Part shown: in pieces, positions 44,843 through 56,508 of the stretch | How the letters are laid out: each line of letters starts with the position of its first letter | How positions within the stretch are numbered: the stretch's first letter is position 1 | From: Mesorhizobium sp. ORS 3359 | Lineage (GTDB): Bacteria > Pseudomonadota > Alphaproteobacteria > Rhizobiales > Rhizobiaceae | Reading direction: 5' to 3' | Assembly: GCA_000824845.1 (NCBI GenBank) | Contig: CCNC01000046.1 | Location: 248,001 to 312,000 of the forward strand | Length of the DNA stretch: 64,000 nt | Notes under the pieces: model-generated | Databases searched by the model: none | What the model saw: the letters and a program-made list of their open reading frames with translations, nothing else | What the model was told of the DNA's origin: nothing | Program-made: the position numbers and the translations under genes

Positions 44843-45608
44843 CTAGGATCTCGAAAAGGCCGGCTTCTGCTTGGCCTTGAAGGCGCCGACGCCGGCTTTG
44901 AGGTCGGCTGTCATCGCGATGAAGCCGCTGGCCAGCGCCTCGGTTGCGGCTGCGTCTTCCTCGCCCTCGGCAACGCCGATCATCAGCTTGGCGGCCTCGG
45001 TCGCCAGCGGGCCGCGTTCGGCGATTTTTTCGGCCCAGGCCTTCGCTTCGTCGAAGGCCTTGCCGGTTTCGACGACGCGATCGACGATTCCATGCGCGAA
45101 CGCTTCGGTCGCCAGGAAAATCTCGCCACCAATCGCCATCCGGCGCACGATTTGTGCGCCGAAGCGGCGTACGGCGCGCTGCGTGCCCGACCATCCGGGC
45201 ACGACGCCGATCGAGGTCTCGGGAAAACCGAGCTTCACCTTGGTTTCGGCGACGCGGAAGTCGCAGGCCGCGGCCAGTTCCAGGCCGCCACCCAGCGCAT
45301 GGCCGGACAGCACCGCGATGGTCGGCTGCCTCAGCCGCGCCAGCCGGTCGAAGACGCGGTGGCCGTAGCGAACCCATTGCACCTGGAAATCGGCGGCGCT
45401 TAGTTGCGCCCAGGCCTCGACGTCGCCGCCGGCGCAAAAGCCCTTGCCCTCGCCACGGATGAGCACGACGCGAACGCGCCCGGCCAGTTCCGCCTCGTCG
45501 AGCGCCGCTTCCAGCGCGCGCAGCATCGGGATGTCGAGCGCGTTGAACTTCTCCGGGCGGCGCAGCGTGAGGATGCCGATGGCGCCGTCCTGCTCGAAGG
45601 TGACGAGC

Positions 45609-45616
<8 letters not shown>
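44843..45616 (-). CDS. Enoyl-CoA hydratase/isomerase family protein
   Basis: 257 residues from the ATG at 45616. The crotonase oxyanion-hole segments read GEGKGFCAGGDVEAW and LSGHALGGGLELAAACDFRVA. The Glu pair is partly conserved, as KLGFPETSIGVVPGWSGTQ. Members hydrate or isomerise acyl-CoA esters. Its start lies inside the end of the CoA-transferase gene (8-bp overlap), so the two are likely coupled and share a substrate. Confidence 0.92.
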
Positions 45617-49263
<3,647 letters not shown>

Positions 49264-49297
49264 CCTCGTTCTGTCCTCCACGGTTGAGCGAATTTTA

Positions 49298-49311
49298 TTG
49301 GAACGTTCTAA
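49298..49311. promoter_or_regulatory. LacI-type operator 1
   Basis: TTGGAACGTTCTAA, an almost perfect palindrome centred on ACGT, 35 bp upstream of the regulator start. A further half-site CCGTTCCAA follows at about 49315. Confidence 0.75.
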
Positions 49312-49463
49312 TCACCGTTCCAAATTGGAGTCAACCGCGATTCCCGCGAGATCTGAAAATTTGATTGTTCTGGCTCAGAACTCCCGTCAATGCAAGCATT
49401 TCTTCACGGCGGGACTATGCCCTGCCGGCTCGAATCCCAAGCATCATATAGCTTCTTGATTTA

Positions 49464-49477
49464 TTGGAACGTTCCAT
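49464..49477. promoter_or_regulatory. LacI-type operator 2
   Basis: TTGGAACGTTCCAT matches operator 1 over 11 of 14 bases and lies 28 bp upstream of the DUF993 start. The operators are about 166 bp apart, a spacing that allows looping. Confidence 0.8.
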
Positions 49478-49504
49478 TTATAGGAGCCGCAACGGGAGAG
49501 TTCC

Positions 49505-50659
49505 ATGGACATCATCTTGCCTGCGGCAAACGGCGACCGGATCAGCTACCGGCTCGTTGGCAAGCCGGTAGAGCCGAGCAGGAACGCGCATTTTTCGCGC
49601 ATCGCCTATGCCGCCGCCCATGTCGTCGCCGACCCCATCGCCATGACCAATCCGTGGTCGCGGCCGGCGGTCGACTGGGACAAGACCATGGCGTTCCGTC
49701 ATCATCTGTGGCGGCTCGGCTTCCGCATCGCCGAGGCCATGGACACCTCGCAGCGCGGCATGGGTTTCGACTGGGCGAGCGCCAAGGAGTTGATTCGCCG
49801 CTCGGTGGCCGAGGCCAGAACAGTGCCGGGCGCCGATCTTGCTTCGGGGGCGGGGACCGATCATCTGGCGCCGGCGGCGGCCCAGACGCTCGACGACGTC
49901 ATCGGCGCCTATGAGGAGCAATTCGCCTTCATCGAAGGCGAGGGCGGCAAGGCGATCATGATGGCGAGCCGGGCGCTGGCAGCGGTGGCAAAAGGGCCGG
50001 ACGACTACGTCCGCGTCTATGATCGGATGCTCTCCCAGGCATCAGGCAAGGTGATCCTGCACTGGCTGGGCGACATGTTCGACCCGGCGCTCGGGGGCTA
50101 TTGGGGCAGCAGCGATTTCGACGCGGCGCTCGACACGGTCGTGGCCATCATCGAGCGCCATGCGAGCAAGGTCGAGGGGATCAAGATATCGCTGCTCGAT
50201 GCCGGTAAGGAAGTGCAGTTGCGTGACCGGCTGCCCGAAGGTGTCGTGATGTTCACCGGCGACGACTTCAACTATCCCGAGCTGATCGCCGGCGACGGCA
50301 GGCGGCATTCGCACGCGCTGCTCGGCATCTTCGACGCCATCGCGCCCGTGGCCAATGCCGCGCTGGCGAAGCTGGCTGAAGGCGACAAGGCCGGCTATGA
50401 CGCGCTGATGGCCCCGACCGTGCCGCTGTCGAGAAAAATCTTCGAGGCGCCGACCGAATACTATAAGGCCGGCATCGTCTTCATGGCCTGGCTGAACGGG
50501 CATCAGGACCATTTCACCATGGTCGGCGGCATGCAGTCGGCGCGCGGCATATGCCACTATGCGGACGTGTTCCGCCTCTCCGACCAGGCCGGCCTGCTGG
50601 CCGATCCCGACCTTGCCTCCGCCAGGATGAAGAGCCTGCTGGCGACGGCCGGCATCTGA
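49505..50659 (+). CDS. DUF993 family protein
   Basis: 384 residues. The N-terminal ARIAYAAAHVVADPIA-like segment (FSRIAYAAAHVVADPIAMTN), MGFDWASAKELIRRSVAEA and the C-terminal MVGGMQSARGICHYADVFRLSDQAG match DUF993, a family with a TIM-barrel related to dihydrodipicolinate synthase. Its reaction is not established. A LacI operator upstream and a Gfo/Idh gene in the divergent unit suggest carbohydrate catabolism, perhaps aldol cleavage. Confidence 0.85.
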   Translation: MDIILPAANGDRISYRLVGKPVEPSRNAHFSRIAYAAAHVVADPIAMTNPWSRPAVDWDKTMAFRHHLWRLGFRIAEAMDTSQRGMGFDWASAKELIRRSVAEARTVPGADLASGAGTDHLAPAAAQTLDDVIGAYEEQFAFIEGEGGKAIMMASRALAAVAKGPDDYVRVYDRMLSQASGKVILHWLGDMFDPALGGYWGSSDFDAALDTVVAIIERHASKVEGIKISLLDAGKEVQLRDRLPEGVVMFTGDDFNYPELIAGDGRRHSHALLGIFDAIAPVANAALAKLAEGDKAGYDALMAPTVPLSRKIFEAPTEYYKAGIVFMAWLNGHQDHFTMVGGMQSARGICHYADVFRLSDQAGLLADPDLASARMKSLLATAGI

Positions 50660-50751
50660 ACCGATCGCCCCGTGGCGATTTGCGTTCCGCAGGCAAACCT
50701 GTATTCGCTTGCCAAAATCGCGTTCCACCAAGGCGGACTACGGGTGAGCAG

Positions 50752-51516
50752 ATGGAAGTTCCCGGCTTGAGGGGGCGGGTGGCGGTCATCACCGCGGCTG
50801 GCCAGAACATCGGCAGGGCAGTCGCCCTGGCGTTCGCTCGAGCGGGGGCGCACATCGTGATTACCGGCGGCAGCGATCTGGCCAAGATCGAGGCCGTGGC
50901 GGATGAGGCGCGATCCTTAGGCGTCGAGGCGATGGCGTCCATCTGCGACGGCGCCGACGAGACTGCCATGAACGCCTTGATCGAAAGGGCGGTCGCGGAA
51001 CTCGGCGGCGTCGACATCGCGGTATCCTGCGTGGGGATAAGACCGCATCAGCCGATCGCGGAGATCACCCTTCAGGACTGGCAGAAGGTGATGAACACCA
51101 ATCTCGGATCGGCTTTCATCCTGACCCAGGCGGTGCTTCCGCACATGCGCAGGAGGAAGTATGGCCGCCTGCTTTACATGGCGGGCACGGACGCCCTTTT
51201 CCCGCTGGCAAACAGGGCGCATGTGGTTGCCGCGAAGCACGGCATGCATGGCCTGGCGAAGGCCGTGGCGCTGGAATGTGGGCCGGACGGGGTGACCGCC
51301 AACAGCATCGCGCCTGGATGGCTGGACACCGACCGAAACGCGGTGTGGTATCCCGATCTTGAGAAGACCTACGAGCATGTGAGAGCCACGGTGCCGCTCA
51401 GGACGTTGGGGACCGCCGAGGACGTCGCCAATGCCTGTCTCTATCTCGCATCGGACATGGGCAAGTTCGTCACCGGACATTTGTTGCACGTCAACGGCGG
51501 CGAGTTCATGGTGTAG
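50752..51516 (+). CDS. Atypical SDR-family protein lacking catalytic Tyr
   Basis: 254 residues. The SDR fold is clear from VAVITAAGQNIGRAVALAFARAGAH, CGPDGVTANSIAPGWLDTD and the C-terminal GKFVTGHLLHVNGGEFMV. The glycine motif is altered (TAAGQNIG), NNAG is replaced by SCVG, and where YxxxK is expected the sequence is ANRAHVVAAKHG, leaving Lys but no Tyr. It may be inactive as a dehydrogenase or have a different chemistry. It is 93 bp after the DUF993 gene. Confidence 0.82.
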   Translation: MEVPGLRGRVAVITAAGQNIGRAVALAFARAGAHIVITGGSDLAKIEAVADEARSLGVEAMASICDGADETAMNALIERAVAELGGVDIAVSCVGIRPHQPIAEITLQDWQKVMNTNLGSAFILTQAVLPHMRRRKYGRLLYMAGTDALFPLANRAHVVAAKHGMHGLAKAVALECGPDGVTANSIAPGWLDTDRNAVWYPDLEKTYEHVRATVPLRTLGTAEDVANACLYLASDMGKFVTGHLLHVNGGEFMV

Positions 51517-51545
51517 GACCGCAATCGGCAAGGGAGCGCGTCGGC

Positions 51546-51839
51546 GTGAAGGGATACTGGCTCATCGTCGGAACCGAGATTTCGGACCAGGAGGCGCAGG
51601 CCGAATATAGCCGGCTCTGGAAGCCGATCGGCGAAAAACATCAGGCACGCACCAACACGACGAAGCAGCCGCCGCTGCTCGTCGAGGCGCGTGACGCCAA
51701 GCGCATGGTGCTTGTGGAATTTCCGTCGCTGGACATTGCCAAGGCCTGCTACGCCGACCCGGCCTATGAGGAAGCCATGCGCTTCGCGCTGAAGGCGTCG
51801 AATCGTACGCTCGTGATGTTTGAGGGGGATCTGGGGTAG
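51546..51839 (+). CDS. DUF1330 family protein
   Basis: 97 residues from a GTG at 51546, with AAGGGAG about 9 bases upstream. KGYWLIVGTEISDQEAQAEY and MVLVEFPSLDIAKACYADPAYEEAMRFAL are typical of DUF1330, a dimeric ferredoxin-like fold of unknown function. It starts 30 bp after the degenerate SDR and is probably cotranscribed. Confidence 0.85.
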   Translation: MKGYWLIVGTEISDQEAQAEYSRLWKPIGEKHQARTNTTKQPPLLVEARDAKRMVLVEFPSLDIAKACYADPAYEEAMRFALKASNRTLVMFEGDLG

Positions 51840-51897
51840 CGTGCCGCTAGGCGCCAAACGCAGGGGATGTGTGCCGGCAGCGTCCTAAGTTTGTGAG

Positions 51898-51957
51898 AAG
51901 GATGGTGGGCGTGACAAGGATTGAACTTGTGACCGCGGCTATGTCAATGCAGCGCGT
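51898..51957 (-). repeat. Partial tRNA-Val copy (3' portion), putative att site
   Basis: 51898-51934 is identical to 53682-53718 (37 bp) and covers the acceptor 3' strand, T-arm and bases beyond the CCA of the intact tRNA-Val. Similarity continues, imperfectly, through the anticodon arm (ATGTCAATGCAG) and then stops; the D-arm and 5' acceptor strand are absent. Orientation equals that of the intact gene, as expected for the far end of an element integrated at the tRNA 3' end. Confidence 0.8.
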
Positions 51958-52148
51958 TCTCGGATTTCGTTGCAGAGTCCGCCGCAAAAGAACGTGAACC
52001 GAGCAAAAACATTCGAACATATCTGTGCCGCGACACGGTGGTGGCAAACTCCTAGCGCATTTCGAGGGGAAATAGCCTGAGTCAATCAAGCGCAACCTTC
52101 TTACGCGAAGCACGTTAGAACCCGGCTGATCGTCGGGGAGAGCGCGCA

Positions 52149-52256
52149 ATGGACAGAATCGGAAACCGCGGCAATGGTTTTGAGGCATTTATGGTCTTCA
52201 TGATCGGCCTCGCCGTGATAGGCGCTAGCATATCGATCTACGTCACCGGCCTCTAA
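52149..52256 (+). CDS. Small single-span membrane protein
   Basis: 35 residues. MDRIGNRGNGFEAFMVFM leads into a hydrophobic helix, MIGLAVIGASISIYVTGL. GGGAGAG lies 7 bases before the ATG. No family is recognised. It is inside the tRNA-bounded segment. Because it is so short, coding status rests on the ribosome site and clean hydrophobic span. Confidence 0.5.
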   Translation: MDRIGNRGNGFEAFMVFMIGLAVIGASISIYVTGL

Positions 52257-52273
52257 CAAGGCTCGCCAGACCG

Positions 52274-52462
52274 GTGGACTTCAGAAAACTGACATGCCCG
52301 GTCTGCCAGGGCGGCGGCAGGGTGTTTGCATGCAGCCGGCGGAAGACGACGGGCGGAACCTGCTGCCCGACCGGCACTCACCAGCAAGGTTGCCCGGGGC
52401 GCACAGTTAGGTGCACCCCTTGCGAGGGAACCGGCATCAGAAGATCAGTGCTGGAAGATTAG
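52274..52462 (+). CDS. Small DnaJ-type CxxCxGxG zinc protein
   Basis: 62 residues from a GTG at 52274. CPVCQGGGRVFAC at residues 8-20 and CTPCEGTG at 47-54 resemble the paired CxxCxGxG motifs of the DnaJ zinc-binding domain, with further Cys between (GGTCCPTG, GCPGRT). No J-domain is present. It is 17 bp downstream of the small membrane protein gene. Confidence 0.55.
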   Translation: MDFRKLTCPVCQGGGRVFACSRRKTTGGTCCPTGTHQQGCPGRTVRCTPCEGTGIRRSVLED

Positions 52463-52674
52463 CCGCTGGCGCCGCGGAACAGAATGCCGATTTCGGCTTC
52501 GGCCAGTGTGATCTGATAGCGCTGTTTGGATCTGTTCGAGTAGATGTCGTCAGCAATAATCGAGACTGTCACATCGCCGTTGTCGCTAATCTGCACATCG
52601 TCGAGCCGCAGCGGCGCCGAGTATATGCATTTCGCTGATCCTTGCCTTCGCGCGGGCTGAGTAGATAGCCGCAT
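52459..52674 (-). CDS. Hypothetical protein
   Basis: 71 residues. The C-terminal part (LDDVQISDNGDVTVSIIADD, YQITLAEAEIGILFRGASG) has alternating hydrophobic residues suggesting a small beta-rich domain. The first 20 residues look less protein-like, so the true start may be internal. No family is recognised. It converges with the zinc protein gene. Confidence 0.35.
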   Translation of the reverse strand: MRLSTQPARRQGSAKCIYSAPLRLDDVQISDNGDVTVSIIADDIYSNRSKQRYQITLAEAEIGILFRGASG

Positions 52675-53125
52675 TTACGACATCCTCTGCTGTTGCAGGA
52701 TACCGGGTGCAAGACGGATGCCAACCACTTCGGTCCCAAAATGGAGCAAGGCAACAGCCCGGAGACTGCAGAAACGCACAAGCCTACTCCCATCTTCCTC
52801 CTTATGGATACATGCCATGCAGTTCAGCACGGCCGTATATCTTCGTTAGCCGGTGAGTTGTTTTGAGTCCGAGCCCTCACTGGTCAGGCCCGGTGTGATT
52901 GCTGGCCTACCCCGTCAGCCTCCCGGGCCGCTCCCGGCCTCCGTCGCCGACTGCGGATGTACCAGCGGCGACGGAGCTGGCCCTTGGGCACTAGGTGAAA
53001 CTGGCACTCATAAAGCTGGCGCCTCGGCCAGTTTCTCGATGGATAAAAATTTGGGACGTCCGTTCACGCTATCTAAATTAGATAGCCCTCATATTTGCGT
53101 GATCGGAAGTCAGGGCTTTTGAAAG
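52675..53125. other. Gene-poor stretch within putative island
   Basis: 450 bp without a convincing gene. The composition looks more AT-rich than the flanking operons. One 89-codon plus frame (52853-53122) has Pro/Gly-rich text without domain character and is not called. TTAGATAG-like AT-rich sequence near 53075 could belong to the promoter of the pilin gene at 53126. Confidence 0.5.
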
Positions 53126-53302
53126 ATGAAACGGGTAGCGAGTTTTCTACGTGACGATTCCGGAGCAACGGCCATCGAGTATGGTTTGATTGCAGCGCTT
53201 ATCGCCTTGGGAATCATGGTTGGGGCAACCTCACTGGGCGGCGCGCTAAATGCCCAGTTTGTGTCGATTGCCACGACGCTTAACGGCGCCGGCTCACCGT
53301 GA
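53126..53302 (+). CDS. Flp/Fap-type pilin component
   Basis: 58 residues. A short basic leader MKRVASFLRDDSG precedes ATAIEYGLIAALIALGIMV, the prepilin-peptidase site and N-terminal helix of Flp pilins, with the conserved Glu and Tyr. The mature pilin would be about 45 residues. No tad/cpa assembly genes are in the window, so it is an orphan copy here that would need a pilus machine elsewhere. Confidence 0.85.
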   Translation: MKRVASFLRDDSGATAIEYGLIAALIALGIMVGATSLGGALNAQFVSIATTLNGAGSP

Positions 53303-53316
53303 GGGTGCCCTAGGCT

Positions 53317-53661
53317 TTACGGACAGGGCGTCCAGCCATTCCGGTGTTCCAGTGTCACGGCGTGGTTCGTGAACTGCAGGTTCCGATCGTCTCGGCCGGC
53401 GGCGCGGAACTCGTGGCAGTAGATGATTTTCAGCAGATCCCAGTGCAGACAGGGCTGGTCCGGGCCGAACCGCCTGGCCAGCGCGGCGACGTCAAGAACC
53501 GCGCGGCGCTGGCAGCCGAAGCAGTGGACCGAAAGGCCGTGCAGGCGGCCAGTTTGCCGCCCAGCGTGGCTTCTCATCCCCAAACCCCGGTGCGCACCGC
53601 TGTCGTGCCCGGCGGCGCGCTTTTTACACCCGTCGGGAGGTTTCTGTGCCACACGGCACAA
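53317..53661 (-). CDS. Hypothetical zinc-ribbon-like protein
   Basis: 114 residues. SVHCFGCQRRAVLDVAALARRFGPDQPCLHWDLLKIIYCHEF has a CxxC pair and a later single Cys in a pattern seen in small rhizobial proteins, but the second pair is incomplete (YCHEF), so it may be decayed. The N-terminal third is Arg/Gly-rich and may not be translated. It converges with the pilin gene, 14 bp away. Confidence 0.4.
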   Translation of the reverse strand: MCRVAQKPPDGCKKRAAGHDSGAHRGLGMRSHAGRQTGRLHGLSVHCFGCQRRAVLDVAALARRFGPDQPCLHWDLLKIIYCHEFRAAGRDDRNLQFTNHAVTLEHRNGWTPCP

Positions 53662-53686
53662 GGGCTTAGCTAAGTTATTGAAAGGA

Positions 53687-53761
53687 TGGTGGGCGTGACA
53701 AGGATTGAACTTGTGACCCCTGCAATGTCAATGCAGTGCTCTCCCGCTGAGCTACACGCCC
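53687..53761 (-). tRNA. tRNA-Val (anticodon GAC)
   Basis: 75 bases including an encoded CCA. Acceptor GGGCGTG pairs with CACGCCC; D-arm TAGCTCAGCGGGAGAGCA, anticodon stem CTGCA/TGCAG with loop TTGACAT, and T-arm with GTTCAATCC are all present. GAC reads GTC/GTT valine codons. Its 3' end points left, towards the putative island whose far end holds a partial copy. Confidence 0.97.
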
Positions 53762-53888
53762 ATCCGACGCCGCGCATACACCACTTTTGATCCGGCACGT
53801 CAATAGCGGGAATGTGGAAAGACGGCTTCCGTTTGTCGCATCGGCGAAGCACCTGCCGATGCAGGGCCCGATCCGGGCCGGAGGCGGC

Positions 53889-54251
53889 TCAGGCGGCCTG
53901 CAGCATCTTCTCGACCTCGTTGACGAGATCGCGCAGGTGGAATGGCTTCGACAGCACCTTGGCGTCCTTGGGCGCCTTGGAATCGGGATTAAGCGCGACG
54001 GCGGCGAAGCCGGTGATGAACATCACCTTGAGGTCGGGATCGATCTCGGTGGCGCGGCGGGCAAGCTCGATGCCGTCCATCTCCGGCATGACGATGTCGG
54101 TCAGCAGCAGCGAGAAAGGCTCCTCGCGCAGCCGCTCATAGGCGCTGGCGCCATTGTCGAAATCGCTTACCTGGTAGCCGGCGCGTTCCAGCGCCTTGAC
54201 GAGGAAGCGGCGCATATCGTCATCGTCTTCCGCCAGCAGAATGCGTGCCAT
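53889..54251 (-). CDS. cpdR: Response regulator CpdR
   Basis: 120 residues, a stand-alone receiver domain. LLAEDDDDMRRFL holds the acidic pocket, LLLTDIVMPEMDG the phospho-accepting Asp, and VLSKPFHLRDL the conserved Lys. Overall text is close to rhizobial CpdR1. In the CckA-ChpT pathway, unphosphorylated CpdR brings ClpXP to the pole to degrade cell-cycle proteins including CtrA. The ATG at 54254 directly before is an alternative start. It is divergent from the hydrolase gene. Confidence 0.93.
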   Translation of the reverse strand: MARILLAEDDDDMRRFLVKALERAGYQVSDFDNGASAYERLREEPFSLLLTDIVMPEMDGIELARRATEIDPDLKVMFITGFAAVALNPDSKAPKDAKVLSKPFHLRDLVNEVEKMLQAA

Positions 54252-54464
54252 CATGTCCCGTCCGAATCACCCACCCCAAGCCTGCCGCCGGGCTAGGCCG
54301 TTAACCATCCTGTATATGAGATGGAGCCGGTAAACATCAAGTGAATGAAGGGCATGCCAGATGCGGTTCGCAGCACGGTTTTGCCGCCTGAAATGCTGGA
54401 CATGCCGCACGCAAGGTGGCAAGTTTTGCGTCATGACGCAGTGCTTCAGCCCGGTTCATAAAAA

Positions 54465-55358
54465 TTGAAGACGGCAGCCGAGGATTTTTCGGTCGTTCCA
54501 CCCTTCGAAATCCGATCGGGCGCCGAGCAGCGCGTCCCTTTCCTGTTCAACTCGCCGCATAGCGGCCGCCACTATCCGGAGCGGTTCCTGGCCATGGCGC
54601 GGCTCGACCGCAACGCCATCCGCCGGTCGGAGGACTGCTATGTCGAGGAGCTGTTCGGCGGCGCCGTGCCGCTCGGCGCGCCGCTGCTGGCGGCGAACTT
54701 TCCGCGCGCTTATCTCGACGTCAACCGCGAGCCCTGGGAACTCGATCCGCGCATGTTCGCGGAGCCGGTGCCGTCCTTCTGCAATATCCGTTCGGCGCGT
54801 GTCGCCGGCGGGCTGGGCACCGTGCCGAAACTGGTCGGCGAGGGGCTCGACATCTATCCTGGACGGCTGCCTTTGTCCGAGGCCGTCGCGCGCATCGAAG
54901 CGGTGTACAAGCCTTACCACGAGACGCTGAAGCGGCTTTTGACCAGGACGCATGCCAGGTTCGGCTATGCCGTGCTGATCGACTGCCATTCGATGCCGGC
55001 CTCGATCCGCGTCGGCGACAATGGCGTACGGCCCGACTTCATCATCGGCGACCGGTTCGGCATCTCGGCCTCGCCGGCGCTCACCGAGATGGCGATCAGC
55101 CTGCTTGTCGGCATGGGCTACACGGTCGCGCACAACAAGCCCTATGCCGGAGGCTTCATCACCGAGCATTACGGCCGACCGGCGCGGCATCTGCATGCGC
55201 TGCAGATCGAGGTCAATCGCGGGCTTTACATGGACGAGCGGACATTCCAGAAATCGGCCGGCTTCGACGCCCTGGCTTGCGACCTGACCCGCTTCTCTGC
55301 CGATCTGATGTCGATGCCCGATCATCATTTCGTCGATTTGCCGCTTGCGGCGGAATGA
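54465..55358 (+). CDS. N-formylglutamate amidohydrolase family protein
   Basis: 297 residues from a TTG at 54465. VPFLFNSPHSGRHYPE, YLDVNREPWELDP, VLIDCHSMP and HALQIEVNRGLYMDE are the family's metal and substrate segments. It is a distant paralogue of the protein at 17989 (little text in common). The gene order cpdR - this hydrolase - hisN is conserved in rhizobia. Its physiological substrate is not established. Confidence 0.9.
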   Translation: MKTAAEDFSVVPPFEIRSGAEQRVPFLFNSPHSGRHYPERFLAMARLDRNAIRRSEDCYVEELFGGAVPLGAPLLAANFPRAYLDVNREPWELDPRMFAEPVPSFCNIRSARVAGGLGTVPKLVGEGLDIYPGRLPLSEAVARIEAVYKPYHETLKRLLTRTHARFGYAVLIDCHSMPASIRVGDNGVRPDFIIGDRFGISASPALTEMAISLLVGMGYTVAHNKPYAGGFITEHYGRPARHLHALQIEVNRGLYMDERTFQKSAGFDALACDLTRFSADLMSMPDHHFVDLPLAAE

Positions 55359-55383
55359 CGGCGCGCCCGAGTTCTTGATAAAC

Positions 55384-55427
55384 GCAATTCCGGACGGAAA
55401 ACCGCCTCACGCTTTTCCTGGAATTGC
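55384..55427 (+). repeat. Dispersed 45-bp palindromic repeat, copy 5
   Basis: GCAATTCCGGACGGAAAA at the left and TTTTCCTGGAATTGC at the right, 25 bp after the hydrolase stop. The rest of the 349-bp gap up to hisN shows no gene. Confidence 0.9.
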
Positions 55428-55707
55428 TCGAAAAAAAGACCGCATCGTTTTCACGACACGGTCGAAGTCTAGGGAGGAAACGCCCAAGGAGGGCATGGAC
55501 AGGAAAACCTGTCCGATGACAAAATTATTGTGCGGCGCACAAATGTCAATCGACAGCTGGGTTTTTTAATTCAATATGATGTGGAAATTCCGCTTCGGCG
55601 GATCAGTTGTGGCATAACGGCAACAGAAAGCGGGCGCCTGACCGGTCTTCAGCGCGCCTGTTCTGCGAGAAATAGCGGCTGGCAAGAGCCGCGATGGGGA
55701 GAGCGAC

Positions 55708-56481
55708 TTGGATATCAGCACCGATTTCATGCGGCGCATAGCGCATGCCGCCGCAGCGGAAACCTTGCCGCGCTTCCGCAGCCAGGGGGTGGTCGCCAAC
55801 AAGGAGGCGGGAAGCTTCGACCCGGTCACGGAGGCCGATCGCGAAGCCGAGCGCGCGATCCGGGCGCTGATCTCCGCCGAATATCCCGAGCACGGCATTC
55901 TCGGCGAAGAGCATGGCAGCCAGAACATCACCAGCCGGCATGTCTGGGTGATCGACCCGATCGACGGCACCCGCGCCTTCATTTCCGGCCTTCCGGTCTG
56001 GGGAACGCTGGTCGGGTTGACCGCCGACGGCGACGCGGTCGCCGGCATGATGTCGCAACCCTTCACCGGCGAGCTGTTCTACGCCAACGCGTCCGGCTCG
56101 CACTATGAAGGACCGGGCGGCCCGCGCAGGCTCTCGACCCGCAAGACGACCGACCTCGCGCAAGCGACGCTGTTCACGACCACGCCTGCTCTTTTCAAGG
56201 GCGAAGCGCGCAAGCGCTACGACCAGTTCGAGACGAAGGTCCAGCTCGCCCGTTACGGAACCGACTGCTATGCCTTCGCCATGGTGGCCGCCGGCTGTGT
56301 CGACATCGTCGTCGATCCGGGCTTGAAGCCCTACGACATCGTCGCGCTGATCCCGATCATCGAGAAGGCCGGCGGCGTCGTCACCACTTTCGAAGGCGGC
56401 CCGGCGGAGAAAGGCGGCGATATATTGGCTGCGGCGACGCCGGAACTGCACGCCGCGGCAATGGCGGCGCTGCGCGGCTGA
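55708..56481 (+). CDS. hisN: Histidinol-phosphatase, inositol monophosphatase family
   Basis: 257 residues from a TTG at 55708 with GGGGAGAG 6 bases upstream. The Li+-sensitive phosphatase motifs are GILGEEHG, WVIDPIDGTRAFI (metal-binding Asp residues) and DIVVDPGLKPYDIVALIPIIEKAGG. FDPVTEADREAERAI is typical. In actinobacteria and rhizobia this branch is the HisN histidinol-phosphate phosphatase of histidine biosynthesis; other small phosphates remain possible. Confidence 0.88.
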   Translation: MDISTDFMRRIAHAAAAETLPRFRSQGVVANKEAGSFDPVTEADREAERAIRALISAEYPEHGILGEEHGSQNITSRHVWVIDPIDGTRAFISGLPVWGTLVGLTADGDAVAGMMSQPFTGELFYANASGSHYEGPGGPRRLSTRKTTDLAQATLFTTTPALFKGEARKRYDQFETKVQLARYGTDCYAFAMVAAGCVDIVVDPGLKPYDIVALIPIIEKAGGVVTTFEGGPAEKGGDILAAATPELHAAAMAALRG

Positions 56482-56508
56482 TCCGCCGCGGCCTGGTTTC
56501 GACTGCGA

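Noticed and set aside
51847-52188. A 113-codon minus frame with CIDIAAVTSSILVTP-like text.
   Set aside because: That text is translated from the tRNA-Val fragment, a common false call, and the rest has no protein character.
52853-53122. An 89-codon plus frame in the mini-island.
   Set aside because: Pro/Gly/Ser-rich text without domain or convincing ribosome site. It may be non-coding.
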